From NCBI RefSeq assembly GCF_937616625.2, contig NC_065576.1, positions 36,048,628 to 36,112,627 of the forward strand: DNA of 64,000 nucleotides. The letters are read 5' to 3'. The position numbers were made by a program, and so were the translations under genes. The notes beneath the pieces were generated by a model that ran no database searches, was not told where the DNA came from, and saw only the letters and a list, made by a program, of their open reading frames with translations. Numbering within the stretch: the first letter of the stretch is position 1; every line of letters starts with the position of its first letter. The stretch is from Mercurialis annua. Lineage: Eukaryota > Streptophyta > Magnoliopsida > Malpighiales > Euphorbiaceae. Shown here piece after piece: positions 23,601 through 34,794 of this stretch.

Positions 23601-25667
23601 CGGTACACTATGCATATCACTACCACCAGCCTCCAAGTCACGAACCACAGCAAGAAAACCCTGGCAACCCTTGCCTAACATCCGCTTCGCCTTGATGGCG
23701 GAAATCAGATTCTTAGGTGTCTCTGCCTTTTCTCCCTGAAAGGAAAAAGGTAGACCACCTGGAATCCTGAACTCGACTGACTTCTCTCGACAGTCAATAG
23801 AAGCATAATGGCGTGACAACCAGTCCATCCCCAAGATAACATCAAAAGAAAGAACGTCAAGTACAATCAAATCAGCACATAATTCTCTACCCTGAATAAC
23901 CACAGGACAAGAAGGATAGACGACGTCCACTACTACACCTTCAGACATAGGTGTAGACACAGCTAGAGGTTCACTCAAAGCAGATGGTGCTCTACCCAAT
24001 TTCCCAGCAAAACAAGTAGAAACAAACGAATGGGTCGCACCCGCATCAAATAATACCAAAGCATCAGTAAAAGAAATCGGAATGGTACCTTGCACCACAG
24101 CATTTGATGCACGCGCGTCCTGAGGAGTAAGTGCGAACACTCTGGCCTGACCCTGCGGCTGCTGCTGCGAACTCTGTCCAGTACCATAACCGTTGGAACC
24201 TCTACCGCCGTTACCACGGCCACCAAAACCTCTGCCACCAGAACCACGGCCCCGCTGGCCACCAAAAGATGCTGCAGGTTGAGAGTACCCTACAGACTGT
24301 GTAAACGCAGGTCTCTGCTGCTGATAAGATGACTGCGCCACACTGGAGTTAGACATCTGCTGCCCAGATGTCGGACACTCCCTAGAAAAATGACCCGGCT
24401 GGCCACAAGTGAAACAACCTCCAGGAGCTAACTGACACTGTCCATAGTGCCTGCGTCTGCAATTTTGGCAGAACGGAATGTTCGATCCACCACTGTACCC
24501 GCGTCCTGAACCACGGTTACTCCCACTGCTACTGGAACTGTACGGAGCACTCCTGGCACTATGCCTCCCTTTGTTGTGAGTCCGTCGACTCCCCCTGTTG
24601 GCCTGAGAAGAGCCACTGTAGTAGTTCCCACTACCATGCTGCACTGGGGCCTGCTGCCCCCCACTAGGAACATCACTCTTTCCCTTCTGATTCTGGAAAG
24701 GGTCAGAGATCGTCCCAAATTGAACCATCGAATTCTCCATCCGCCGCGCACTATCCACTAACCGGGCAAACTCCATGTTTGTCCCTATCAGCAAAGGGAG
24801 AAACTCCGAGCCTAAACCCCTAACATAACGGTCGTTCACTCGCTCTTGATCACCCTGTAGATCTGTAGCAAACCGCCCCAAACGTACAAACTCAGTAGTG
24901 TAGTCTGTCACTGATCTATCCCCCTTCTTCAAAGTGAGCAGCTTTTCTCTGAAACTCTCAGTAACAGAGAAGGGTAGATAGTAACCTCTGAACCTGGTCA
25001 CAAAATCAGCCCAAGGCAAAGTATCCATAACTGGCCTGATGTTATCGCGATACCAATCCTTAGCTGGACCCTTCAGCGACATTTCCACAAGCATCACTGA
25101 TTGACGATCAGACGCTTGAATCCTCTGACTGTTGTACTCAAATTCCTCCAAAAAGTCAAGAGCATCCCCAGTACCATCAAAAGAAGTCGGATTCAACTTC
25201 AAGTAGGTCATCACCAACTCTCTGTCTGTTGGAACATGACCGACACCAGCAATTCCACCAATACCAGCTACAGCACCAACCTGAGGTTGTTGTTGCTGCG
25301 CTAACTGACCCAGTATATTACACTGATTCTGCAGTAGAGCCTGATTGTTCTGCATCTCGACAACGCCAGCCAAGAAAGTAGTGAAGTCGAACGCTTGCAA
25401 ATTTGGTGCTTGCTGCACCCCTGGTGCCTGCTGCACATTTGGTGCCTGAACACCTGCCGCACCGCGCCCTCTAGCTCCACCTCTACCAGCACCAGCTCCT
25501 CTGCCTCTACCAGCACCTCTACCTCTGCCAGCACCTCCACCTCGACCACGTCCAGCATTTGCCTGAACTGGTGGTGCGTTCTGATCGACTTCCATTGAAA
25601 TCGCATCATCAGCCACAGCTTCTTGCTCTGCCGCAGCACGAGCACGAGTACGAATAACGTTGTCCAT
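20700..25667 (-). CDS. Gypsy-1 gag-pol polyprotein with chromodomain
   Basis: A single 1655-aa frame encodes the structural and enzymatic polyprotein of a Ty3/gypsy chromovirus. In order it has an RGRG-rich N-terminus (about 38-70), a retrotransposon gag domain (about 150-320), a CQNC...C motif and a CCHC zinc knuckle (C418, C421, H426, C431). The aspartic protease has FDAGATHSF (D541). The reverse transcriptase has [10 protein letters not shown] (D877, D878). RNase H contains [10 protein letters not shown] and [10 protein letters not shown]. Integrase has an HHCC finger (HPGS...CLTC) and a D1311, D1372, E1408 triad with the canonical 35-residue second spacing. The C-terminal chromodomain-like segment is [16 protein letters not shown]. 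All catalytic residues checked are present and there is no internal stop. Start: the only Met at the frame's beginning, about 340 bp from the PBS. Chromodomains of this clade are thought to direct integration to heterochromatin. Confidence 0.97.
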   Translation of the reverse strand: MDNVIRTRARAAAEQEAVADDAISMEVDQNAPPVQANAGRGRGGGAGRGRGAGRGRGAGAGRGGARGRGAAGVQAPNVQQAPGVQQAPNLQAFDFTTFLAGVVEMQNNQALLQNQCNILGQLAQQQQPQVGAVAGIGGIAGVGHVPTDRELVMTYLKLNPTSFDGTGDALDFLEEFEYNSQRIQASDRQSVMLVEMSLKGPAKDWYRDNIRPVMDTLPWADFVTRFRGYYLPFSVTESFREKLLTLKKGDRSVTDYTTEFVRLGRFATDLQGDQERVNDRYVRGLGSEFLPLLIGTNMEFARLVDSARRMENSMVQFGTISDPFQNQKGKSDVPSGGQQAPVQHGSGNYYSGSSQANRGSRRTHNKGRHSARSAPYSSSSSGSNRGSGRGYSGGSNIPFCQNCRRRHYGQCQLAPGGCFTCGQPGHFSRECPTSGQQMSNSSVAQSSYQQQRPAFTQSVGYSQPAASFGGQRGRGSGGRGFGGRGNGGRGSNGYGTGQSSQQQPQGQARVFALTPQDARASNAVVQGTIPISFTDALVLFDAGATHSFVSTCFAGKLGRAPSALSEPLAVSTPMSEGVVVDVVYPSCPVVIQGRELCADLIVLDVLSFDVILGMDWLSRHYASIDCREKSVEFRIPGGLPFSFQGEKAETPKNLISAIKAKRMLGKGCQGFLAVVRDLEAGGSDMHSVPIVNEFTDVFPEELPGLPPDRDIEFCIDVVSGTAPISIPPYRMAPAELKELKDQLQELLDSGFIRPSTSPWGAPVLFVKKKDGSFRLCIDYRQLNKVTVKNRYPLPRIDDLFDQLQGAKCFSKIDLRSGYHQLRIRDADVPKTAFRTRYGHFEFLVMSFGLTNAPAAFMDMMNRVFKPFLDQFVIVFIDDILIYSRSEEEHAYHLRTILQTLREHQLYAKFSKCEFWLDQVTFLGHVVSKDGIKVDPKKIEAVMDWQRPRSVTEIRSFLGLAGYYRRFVQDFSRISAPLTKLTQKGVKFEWTDKCETSFEKLKEILTTAPVLALPSGIDGFTVYCDASRIGLGCVLMQHGQVIAYASRQLKKHEVNYPTHDLELAAVVFALKIWRHYLYGATCEIFTDHKSLKYIFDQRELNLRQRRWLELLKDYDCTIQYHPGKANVVADALSRKSSGSLAHISEIGRRPMVREWHSLIASGYEFQISQTGCLLAQLQVQPVLIDRIKALQAEDPQLKRIIEEVQQDGNSEFTFVDGVLRHGSRLCVPDSDGLRDQILEEAHKSAYSVHPGSTKMYHDLKGTYWWSGMKKDVAEYVSKCLTCQQVKLEHQRPFGYLQPLPIPEWKWERIAMDFVVGLPRTRQGYDSIWVIVDRMTKSAHFLPIKVSYTASRLAQLYIDRIVSLHGIPVSIVSDRGSVFTSRFWKALQESLGSRLDFSTAFHPQTDGQSERTIQTLEDMLRMCVLDFQGSWDTHLPLIEFSYNNSYHASIEMAPYEALYGRKCRSPICWEEVGERKLSGAEIIQITSEKVPLIKRRLETAFSRHKSYADPKRKDIEFQVGDFVFLRVSPMKGVVRFGVKGKLAPRYVGPYEISERIGAVAYRLVLPPDMSLVHPVFHVSMLRKCISDPSHVIVPQSVEIDQELSYEEQPVEIVDTQVRKLRNKEIPMVKVLWRNHSVEECTWETELDMRNRYPFLFP

Positions 25668-25991
25668 ATCCTAAGATTGAACAACAACAATTTAAATAAC
25701 AGATATTTCATACCCAAGTATGAACAAAACAAGCAACATATAGGATTTCCCAAGAAATCAACAGCAATAAAATGTTCACCCAAGTGAAATAGCATTAACA
25801 ATTAAAAGCATCAAATCAACAAATAATGACTGACTCGACGCATTCCTATTGGTGTAGGCAGAAAGTTTTAAAATCAAAAGATGACGTTTTTAAAGACATG
25901 ACAGAATCCTATATCCGCAGTAGTTCCTAAGACACAACCAAACTTAACAGAGTAAACACATAGCAAGCAATGGCCTTGGTTTGAAACCAAA

Positions 25992-26003
25992 GCTCTGATA
26001 CCA
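25992..26003 (-). other. Gypsy-1 primer binding site (tRNA-iMet)
   Basis: The minus strand reads TGGTATCAGAGC, complementary to the 3' end of plant initiator-Met tRNA, four bases from the 5' LTR edge at 26008. Confidence 0.93.
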
Positions 26004-26007
26004 AGTT

Positions 26008-29000
26008 TGTCACGACCCATTTTCATGAATCGCGACCGGCGCTAGGGTATGGGTAATGTAGTACCGAAACCCGTAGCTAGCCTCCCATTTGAATCATAAA
26101 CACATAAACCTGCAGAAAACCAATGCTCGGGGGCAACCGAGACTTCAGCCTAAACTAGCAGTTATAATAATCAACAGTTAAAATAACATGCTTATTCAAT
26201 TCTGAGTCTAAAATAGATTTATCATGAACCAATATAAATAATATAACATGCCAAAGCAATATAACCAGTCGAACCAATCCGACAAAATAAATAAAAATAA
26301 CAAGGACGTCTAGTTACTACTGCGGTCTAAGAATAAAACAGTTTTACAATTTTATTAAAATAAAAGGAACCTCCGAGGAAAAGTAAATGCGGAGATCACC
26401 AGACTCTCTCAGATAATAACCCTGGGGAAAATTGGGAAAACAACGGGGTCAGATATACTGAGATGAGTTCATACCACTATCTACATTTATTAAGTGGAAA
26501 ACCTTTAAAAACGTTTAAAACATTTAATAACGATATTACGGATAATAGTTGGAACCCTAATCCACAATTCTAAATAATAATCATAATCCAATAGGTCTGG
26601 TCCCGAGAGCTGAGCTACACCGAGTTACCACTGACCACACTTATACCAGAGTCCCGAGAGCTGAGCTACACCGAGTTACTCTACCTGGTCCCGAGAGCTA
26701 TGCTCACACCGAGTTACCACATTTCCATAAATACCTTACCCAGATCAATACCGGTGCGCACGCAGTCCTAATGATGCCCATTAGGTAGCACGTTCCAACT
26801 AAGAGCCATAATATAAAAACAGTTCGAAATATACGTACAGTATATATATTTAATATTAAAATAACAATTTACTTAATAAAGCGGTAAATAGTAAATATAA
26901 ACTCACTGCTTGCTAATCCACGTGAAATACCGGCAAGCAACTAACTCTGGTTCGCCTCAGAAGCACGAACAGTAGACGAGTCTAGACAAATAAAATAATT
27001 ATTAAAACCAGACCCTAACTCTAAAGAGTACTAGACACCACATAAGACTAGCACAATTAACACGTAGTAAATAAACAATCCAAAATAACACAAATATATA
27101 CAAAAGGTAATAAAGCCCAATTAAAATAAGTCTATTGAGTTCTCGCTTAAAATCCAATATATAAATATTATTTAATAACTTTAAATAATAAATAATTTAC
27201 AAATAGTGGGTTTGCCGAGTTACCAAGTAACTACCAAGCTAACCTCACTTGTCGGATGACCCAAGTCTAGTCCGACTCAAAACGTTTACCAAATATAAAC
27301 CCGAGTTTATATTTATAAAACAATTTAACAAATAATAATCCATTTTAAAAGCGGAACTCAATAACTTCAATATTAAGTAACCCAAGTTACAACCCCAAAA
27401 ACTTAGTTGAATAAAACAAATAAAAATTCAGGGACCAAATTGTATTTTAACCAAGCAGGGACTAAATGGTACTTTTTCCAATTAGGGGCTAAATTGCACT
27501 TTAGTCAATTTTGATAACCGAAATCAATTTAATTGCTTTTGTTTATAATTAAAACCAACAATAAAGTTATTAACCAAAAATCCCCTTAATTAAGTTATAA
27601 AATAAGTTTAGGGGCTAAATTGTAATTTAGCCAACTTTTGACAAAACGACATTAGTAGGCAAATATAATTATCCGAGTAATTATATTAACTAAATTTATA
27701 ATAATAATCGTTTTCAATATTTAACTTATAATTCAAAATAAAATCCAATTCATTAGTAAAGTTTAACATTAAGTATTCATTTGATTCAAACAAAACATTT
27801 GGATGATCAAAGAGGATATTTGACCACCATCTTCAATTCAAAAGAACAAACCCCGCCCACCTAAGATTCATAAGGCAAACTTCATTCTCTCAAGCTACTG
27901 CCATTTTTCCGGGATTTAACTTTCAAAACATAATCAAATACTTAAACTCTACAATCAATCCATATCATAAATCCCAACCTAACAATAGTTTGAATTTCAA
28001 AAATCATAAACCACATAACAGTGGTAGTCGGGGAAAGAGCATAATCATGGAGCCGAGATTTTAGTTCCGCTAACCCATCAACAAAACAACGTTTTAAATC
28101 AATAACAACTAACCATTCAAGAGTGATTTGATTCAATAAAGCAACAAAATCAAGACCAAGGCAAATAAGGGATTCGGCAGAAACAAAGAACACCAAAACA
28201 GAAATTATAACTCACCCACGGCAACAATTAAAAGATGGAGCAAATACAAACCAAGAGCTATAACTATTTAACACTAATCATGCCAAGGTTTAATCAACAT
28301 GAATGAAGCAAACACAAAGCCAAAGGAGGAAGGAAATGGTTCGGCAGAAACAACAATCAAGGACAGTACATTATCAAAACAGGAAACGGAAATCGTACGG
28401 CGAATGAAACGAGATCAACGGCGTACTGTTCAGCGAAACTGAGGTAGGGAAACGTAGGTACGCGAGTCTAGATCGTCTGGAATTAAACGGTTCTGATTTC
28501 GATCTAGAAACGAGAGAGAACGAACCAAATTACGCAATGACGTTCAAAGGCAAAATCTGGAAATTCAAGAATCAGAAAACTTACCGGACAGCGATCTTTG
28601 GCAGGTGATATCAGCTTCGATACTCAGCGAAATGATAAGCGGAAAACGGCTAGGGTTTCAGTGATGAGTGGTGAAGATTTTGTGTTTAGAAGTCGAGCTG
28701 ATATAACGAGTGGAAACGGGCCGAAAACGAAGTCGAACAGGGCCACACGACGGGGTCCTAAGGCTGATATGTTTCCCGTACGGGAATGGCTGTTCAGCCC
28801 ATTACTCCCGTACGGGAATGCCTGGTCTCGAACGAGACCAGGCCCAAAAAAGGGCATTCCCGTTCGGGAATTCCAATTCCCGAACGGGAATGAACAAAAT
28901 CATTTTTTTTTTTTGTTTTTTTTTTTAAAATATAATTATTTTAAATCGAACCAAAAATGAATCGAACCATAAAATTTACGAAACTTCAAATACCCCTCAA

Positions 29001-29063
29001 AACACATCCGGAACCACGTCGGAAATTACAAAAACAATTTTAAAAATTTTACGGGATATTACA
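26008..29063 (-). repeat. Gypsy-1 5' LTR
   Basis: 3056 bp, equal in length to the 3' LTR and identical by eye except for two transitions (28427 and 28463). It should carry the promoter, transcribing leftwards. Confidence 0.97.
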
Positions 29064-29068
29064 GCAGT
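29064..29068. repeat. Gypsy-1 target duplication, right (GCAGT)
   Basis: An exact copy of 17522-17526. Confidence 0.97.
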
Positions 29069-29103
29069 TTATGACTCTGGTTGCTCTCTTGTTTCTTTTT
29101 CAG

Positions 29104-29379
29104 TTTTGCATTAATGATCTGGAGGATCAATTGCGCCGGGCTGAGATGGGCCTTGCTGATAGTGACATTCCTCCTGGATTGCTTGACAGTAGAGGTGGTG
29201 ACTTTTGTGTCGGCGGTCTTAGGCTCAGAGTCCATGGTAGTCGAGGACCTGGCGTCCGTGGAGATCGTGGAGACTTCGCCTCACCTTCTAATGGTGCGCA
29301 CGCTGGGCGAGGTGCTATGATATTCCCTTTGGGAGTTGTTCAGAGATTCAGAGACCTGAGGGCAAGACTAAGACTTTGA
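29104..29379 (+). pseudogene. Possible last exon of the PMD pseudogene
   Basis: After a T-rich tract ending TTTCTTTTTCAG at 29103 (an acceptor-like site), an open frame starts FCINDLEDQLRRAEMG and runs to a TGA at 29379. It has a short coiled-coil-like start and then a Gly/Arg-rich tail. It resumes right after the Gypsy-1 insertion, and 17460 offers a GTAAAT donor-like site, so I infer an exon of the same plus-strand gene. No domain is recognised in this exon itself. Confidence 0.4.
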
Positions 29380-29598
29380 TGATTAGATTTTTACTTTTGT
29401 TTTATCTTGACAATCATTATGCATTATTGTACATTGTATGTTTATATTTTTGGTACTCTGGATATCCTGTCTGTATGAGAAATATCATTGTTTTTATTTT
29501 TTTGCAATATTCAGTCTAGCATTTCCAACGTCTATACCTAGGAGTTTGCAATTCCGGTGTTATAAATTGTGGGAGCCTTGTGTCCCTTAACTTCTAGC
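29380..29598. other. No gene seen
   Basis: A T-rich stretch after the putative PMD exon, possibly its 3' UTR. Confidence 0.35.
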
Positions 29599-29823
29599 TA
29601 GTGGGGACTTAATGCCTCCTAGTTTTTGGCTTGTGGGGACTTGATGCCCCCTGCTTTCTGGCCGATGGGGACCTGATGCCCCCTAGTTTCTTGCTTGCGG
29701 GGACCTAATGCCCCCTAGTTTCTAGCTAGTGGAAACCTGATGCCCCCTCTTTCTGGCTGGTGGGGATCTGATGCCCCCTACTTCCTGGCTAGTGGAGACT
29801 TGATGCCCCTGTTTCTGGAGTTG
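29599..29823. repeat. Degenerate 32-bp minisatellite, about 7 units
   Basis: GTGGGGACTTGATGCCCCCTAG followed by TTTCTGGCTT recurs about seven times with a 31-33 bp spacing. Confidence 0.88.
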
Positions 29824-30763
29824 GCTTTTGAAGCTGAAGCCTGATGCTTGTTATGGTTCTATAGTGCGGTTGTGCCTGTCTTGATTCCGGAGTGAGGCTG
29901 GCAGTTGTTCTAATTGTGGTGTAAATGGAGGCTCAAAGCCTATTGTTTCTAGAGGGTGATTCCCTAAATGGAGGCCTGACGTATGTTATGAGGGTTTTGA
30001 TGGCCCCTATTTTCCGGATTTCATCTCTTTGTAGTTGAGCCACGTTGCCTATTCTGGGTGTTTCTTGAGAACGTGGGTTTGGCGCCAGATGATTCTGGTG
30101 TTGAGTTTTCAAGGTAGAGGCATGGCGCCTGTTGTTTCCGATGTTTGTAGGGAACAATTTTGCGAAAATTGGCCCTATTTTCCACTTCCCTAGTTGAATG
30201 AGCTATTCTACTTGCGTATGTATTTTGTGTTGCCTCCTCATCAAAGCTTTCAGTTTCCTAGTCAGGGAAATTCGATCATTTGATGAATAATCTAGTCTTT
30301 TACTCAATTTGCTCCGAGCGGTGCTGTTTGTCCTTGTGGAATTGTGCTTGTTTCTATGACATGTTATGCGCATTTCAACGTTTTACTAGACGTAGCTGGA
30401 AAATGCGTGAAGAAATTTCGAATTTTTGTGAAGTTTTTTGAAAATATTTGTTCCATTGTCTCAAAGATATACTAAAAAGATTAATGATCCTTGGTTTTTC
30501 CTTTTTAAGAACATGTGCTAGTCAATGATTACTATGTGCATGTATTATAAACAATTTATTTAACCGGTTCATTCAAGAATTGGTACAATTGAGAAATTTT
30601 GTTTTTCAAGCAAATGTACCCCTATTTTTCGTAATTGACTATTTTTCCTCTCCCGTCTTTTGTTCGTAAGCCGTTTTGTTTTTTGGATTTTCAGCTCATC
30701 GAATATGTCCCTAATTTTTGCATGAGTCGTGCTTTGCGGATTTTCAACTTATCGAGATCTCAT
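29824..30763. other. No gene seen
   Basis: Mixed sequence between the minisatellite and the Tat integrase remnant. The 3' LTR of the Tat element is expected here, but I find no match to its 5' LTR (46219 onward) by eye. Confidence 0.4.
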
Positions 30764-33197
30764 TTAAAAAAAATGAAATAGCTTGATCTTGTCAATGTTG
30801 ATCGGCTCTGCAAATTCATTACCCTCTAGATATGATATTCTAATTGCACCTTTTCCTAGCACCTTCTGGATCAAGTATGGGCCTTCACACTTTGGTTTCA
30901 ACATGCCCTTGGGATCATTTGTCAAGAAGCGTGTATGTTTCAGAACGAGATCGCCAGCCTTGATTTTGTTTCTTCTGACCTTTTTGTTGAAGGCTTTAGC
31001 CATCCTTTCTCGTACATCTGATTGTGAAGGAGAGCCTTCAGTCTCTTTTCCTCAAGCAGGAGAATTTGGGCAGCCCTTTCATCTAACCATTTGGCTACTT
31101 GAATGTTTGATTCCTAGAGAACTCTCCGTGATTTGAATTCCACTTCGATGGGGAGGACAACCTTGCATCAATAGACTAGAGAAAAAGGCGACATCCCAGT
31201 CGACGTTCGATCGGTGGTTCAATACCCACATAGTGCGTATGGTAACTTTTCTTACCAGTCTTTATAAGTCTTGATCATCTTTGAGAGCATTAATTTGATA
31301 TTTTTGTTCGCTTCATGGACTGCTTTGTTAGCCTGTGGTCTGTAGGGTGATGATTTATGGTACTCAATCCCACATTCTTTTAGGACCTCACTGGTATTAT
31401 TCTGAAATTGGACGTCGTTGTCTGTCACCACGTGATGTAGAACCCTAAACCTACAGATTAGGAATTCCTCATTTAATTATACCATCTACTTGGATCCGAT
31501 GTTGGCATAGGACTTAACTTCAACAAATTTGGTAAAGTAATCTATGGCCACGATTATACATCTTTGATCTCGCCAATAATAAAATGTCCCCCATGCTGGC
31601 AATGGCCATGGAAACGATAAACTAGTCAATTCGCTATGTGGAACATTTTGAGTATTCCCGTACATCTGGCACTTTGTGCTACGTCTCACCATTTTCATAC
31701 GATCTCGTTCAATGCTTGGCGAGTAGTTCCTTGGTGGATGATCTTCTTTGCAAAGACAAAGTCATTCATGTGAGGTTCGCATACCCCAGAATGAGCTTCT
31801 TCTATGATATCTGTTGTTTCTGCCTGGCAATGCATCTGAGCAATACTTCTTTTTGTGGATTTTCTGCATAGTACACCTGCGTGGGAAAAGATAGCTTCTA
31901 GAGAAGACTCTGAGACTGTATTTCTCTTTATGATCTAAGTCTTTCGGATATTCTCTCTCTTCTATGAACATTTGCACGTAATAGAACCATGGCTTTTATT
32001 CTGGTACGAATTGTACATTCATTACTTGCTCGGTTGCATGACATGGGCCCTTGGACCTTACCATGACTAATACTTTCATCTTTTTCTTCTTGAGATTGTC
32101 CCAGACATACATTAGGGTTTCCATAGAGTCTGCCTATTGGTTTTCTTCCTTCAAAAGTGAGAGAAAGTACAGTTCTCAAATCAAGATAGTAGGCTGGTTA
32201 ACTAATAATGGTAACGTTTCAATCTTTCCTTTCCGACTTTCCATTCACCTTTATCTTGACATACTACCATCGAGGAATCCCTATAGATTTGTACATTATT
32301 TATGTTGACTGCTCTTAGAGCTTCTAGTCTGAAGATGCAAGCTTCGTACTCAGGCATGTTATTAGTCAACTCAAAATCGAGTTTCTTTGCCAGAGGTATG
32401 TGTTCCCCTTCAAGTGTAATTAGGCGGACGCCTACTCCTTCTCCATTATCATTGACTGCTCTGTCAAAATACATTGTCCATCCTTGGATTGAGATGGCTG
32501 ATAGCCATTTATCTGGGAAATTCAAAATCCAATGGCTCGTCCTTCTCCATTAGGTGTTGTGGAAAGAATTCAGCTACATCTCTGTCCTTGGTCACCTTTA
32601 TGCTGATGTACTGAATGTCAAATTCCGTCAATAAGATAAGCCATTTAGCTAATTTCCCGGCTAGGATGGGCGCTTCAAAAAGATGTCTGAGGGGATTAAT
32701 CTTTAAAATCACTTGGACTTGATAAGACTGGTAGCAATGTCGTAATTTCTTGATAGTTCATATGACTTCCAAACATATCTTCTCTACTGCTGAGTATTTT
32801 TTTCGAATGGTAGCAATTTCTTACTCAGGTAATAAACGGCGTGTTCAACACCAAAAGTGTCTTCTTGTTCCATCATTGATTCTATGGAGTTCATCTTCAT
32901 GACTAAATAGAGGATGAACGGCTTCCAATTCATAGGCGATCTCAGTACAGGTGGATTGACAAGGTATTCCCTTATTTTATCGAACGCTATTTGACGTTGT
33001 TTGTTCCGGATCACTAGTTGATCTTTCTTGAGCAATTTGAAAATTGGGTTGCAGATAATTGTTAATTTTGCGATGAATTGGCCGATGTATTGTAATCTTC
33101 TAATGAACCCTCTTTTCGACTATGTTCCCAAGCAATTTCCCCTCGGTTACCCCAAAAATGCATTTCTTGGGATTTAGTCTTAGGTTGTAACGTTCAG
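30764..33197 (-). pseudogene. Tat-lineage gypsy pol, 3' half (RNase H, aRNase H, integrase)
   Basis: A degenerate pol read leftwards. The remains of the RT thumb (LRLNPKKCIFGVTEGKLLG) lie at about 33100-33190 and the RNase H core at 32784-33035. A connection segment follows at 32509-32712. The second, archaeal-type RNase H lies at 32202-32525 (WTMYFDRAVNDNGEGVGV, TNNMPEYEACI, GEWKVGKERL); this extra domain marks the Tat lineage (Ogre/Retand-like). Integrase pieces lie at 31486-32190 (IVAIDYFTKFVEVK), and the integrase C-terminus at 30764-31003 (AGDLVLKHTRF, GPYLIQKVLGKGAIRI). Frames change and stops occur between blocks. The 5' part of RT continues at 45262, beyond the Athila insertion, but the segment containing the RT catalytic YVDD is absent from both sides. 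Confidence 0.85.
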
Positions 33198-33423
33198 TGA
33201 TAGGGGTAGAAATACTCCTATTTTCTAGTTACTTTCAGGTCCTTTTAATGCATATTTAATGTCGAATTCATGTTAGTTGTGGTTCTTATTGCTATGTCTA
33301 AGCATTTCAGGTATATGCACGTAAATGGATGGTTTCGGAGCTTATTAGAGCGATTTTGGACTTACGAGAGAGCCGGGAAGCGTTTGGATCAAGAAAAGAC
33401 AACATTTCGGCACAAATTGGATG

Positions 33424-33625
33424 GTGCACGTCGTGCACCTATAGGGCACGATGAGAGCACTTCAGTCGAAGGTGTCCAGAACTTTTGAGATGGAAAAGCA
33501 CGTCGCTGAGCACGACGTGCTTGAAAAAAATTGGTACCACACGACGTGCGGTTTGGCTGTACACGTCGTGCGGTTGAGTTTTATAAAGGGCACGACGTGC
33601 CCTTGACCCTTGCACGTCGTGCGCC
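33424..33625. repeat. GCACGACGTGC palindrome cluster, Athila LTR
   Basis: GTGCACGTCGTGCAC at 33424-33438, then copies of the core in either orientation near 33490, 33505, 33540, 33562, 33591 and 33614. The 3' LTR copy spans about 44205-44406, with single-base differences that restore symmetry in some units. Confidence 0.9.
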
Positions 33626-33741
33626 GTCCGTTTAAGGGATGCTGATATGACGTTTTTAGCCTCTGTCAGTGGATTTTGACAAATAAAAGACTTGGGTATT
33701 ATGGGAATTTGGCATAGCTCGAAGATTACAAGAAGACTTAG

Positions 33742-33749
33742 TATAAATA
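33742..33749 (+). promoter_or_regulatory. TATA box of Athila 5' LTR
   Basis: TATAAATA, also at 44523-44530 in the 3' LTR. It is a plausible core promoter; position within the LTR and consensus are the only evidence. Confidence 0.7.
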
Positions 33750-34663
33750 CCTTTCTTAAACATTGTATTAGGGTTCGCGACTTTGTTTTTAAGATTATAC
33801 CATAGTTTATTACAATCTTAGTTTCGTTCTTCATTATTATCGCTGGATTTTCATTGTTCATTATTAGTTTACTTCAACCAAGGTACGATTGATATTAATT
33901 TCACAATTCAGTATTTATTTAATCGCAGAATGAATTCGTTAATTATTGTTTTTAGTTATTTCATCGTTATGTCTAGCTAAACCCTTCGTTGGGGATTATT
34001 AATAGTAATTATGTCTGTCTAATTGAATTGGATTTATGGGTTTTTGTTCTTGATGGGTTTTAATTATTGTGCGTAACGCTTAGCCTAAATTGATCACTTA
34101 GTCTATGCCTTTTGTTTTAGTTTTAGCTCGAGAGAGTAAAATTGGAATAGAACAATATAATTAAGAACGCATGAGTTAATTGTGCGAGAGTGAATTAACG
34201 AGTGCGGGTTCTTTGAATTTGCTTAACAACCATTAAATTGATTTATACATAGGTTAATCATTGTGCGAGAGTGAATAATTAATCTAGTTTTAGTGAGTTT
34301 AATGCTTTTGCCTGTAATTGCTCGAGAGAGAATTTTAGGTGCTTTAGATTAGTTCGAACCTCATCAGAACAATACAATCCATAACCCAAATCAAGTAAAC
34401 AGCATAACGAAGATTAATAGTCCCTGCTTTTCCCATTATTGTCAAAACATCATTTAAATTACAGCTTTAGTTCGCTTTCAATTACAATTGCTAATTTCTG
34501 TCTTTTAATTACACAACAAACAAAACTATCTTTTCGGCTATTCGAATCGAGTTCCTTAACTGGTTGTCTTTAGAGCTTTCTCTGTGGGTATGATATCCGG
34601 ACTTCATAGTCTGTATTACAAGTTGGCATATGTACGCTTGCGTATTTTTAACCAACAAGTTTT

Positions 34664-34681
34664 TGGCGCCGTTGCCGGGGA
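34664..34681 (+). other. Athila primer binding site (tRNA-Asp)
   Basis: TGGCGCCGTTGCCGGGGA is complementary to the 3' end of plant tRNA-Asp, the primer typical of Athila elements, six bases after the LTR end. Confidence 0.92.
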
Positions 34682-34794
34682 AAGCATATCTTTAACAACT
34701 AAGTTAGGATTGCTTGGCTTGTTTTAGTCTTTATTTTTCTGTTTTACGCGTGTGGTTTGTTGATTGTGTTGTTTCAGGTATTCTTTCTTAGTGT

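Larger units (their letters stand above)
17527..29063 (-). mobile_element. Gypsy-1: complete Tekay/Del-type LTR retrotransposon
   Basis: An 11,537-bp element in minus orientation with two 3056-bp LTRs (17527-20582 and 26008-29063), each starting TGTCACGACCC and ending GGGATATTACA. It has a PBS matching initiator-Met tRNA, a polypurine tract, one uninterrupted gag-pol ORF ending in a chromodomain, and a GCAGT target duplication. By eye the LTRs differ only at 19946/28427 (C/T) and 19982/28463 (T/C). This is the structure of a potentially autonomous, very recently inserted chromovirus of the Tekay/Del clade. Whether it is transcribed cannot be told from sequence. It separates 17465 from 29104 of the PMD pseudogene. 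Confidence 0.97.
33198..34657 (+). repeat. Athila 5' LTR
   Basis: 1460 bp, TG...CA. U3 carries seven GCACGACGTGC-type palindromic copies (33424-33625) and a TATAAATA box at 33742. Later, GTGCGAGAGTGAATTAA-type motifs repeat (34180-34330). Confidence 0.92.

Noticed and set aside
25301..25801. 166-codon minus frame and nearby plus frames over the gag N-terminus
   Set aside because: Shadow frames of the Gly/Arg-rich N-terminus of the Gypsy-1 polyprotein.
29933..30157. 74-codon minus ORF downstream of the minisatellite
   Set aside because: No domain, and composition typical of non-coding DNA.
34480..34485. 5' LTR end at 34480, giving two equal 1283-bp Athila LTRs
   Set aside because: The flanks then do not form a target duplication and the PBS would lie 184 bp away. 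The CCAACA end at 34657, six bases before the PBS, fits better, making the 3' LTR truncated.
34664..34681. tRNA-Asp gene fragment
   Set aside because: It is the complement of a tRNA 3' end placed right after an LTR, i.e. a primer binding site.
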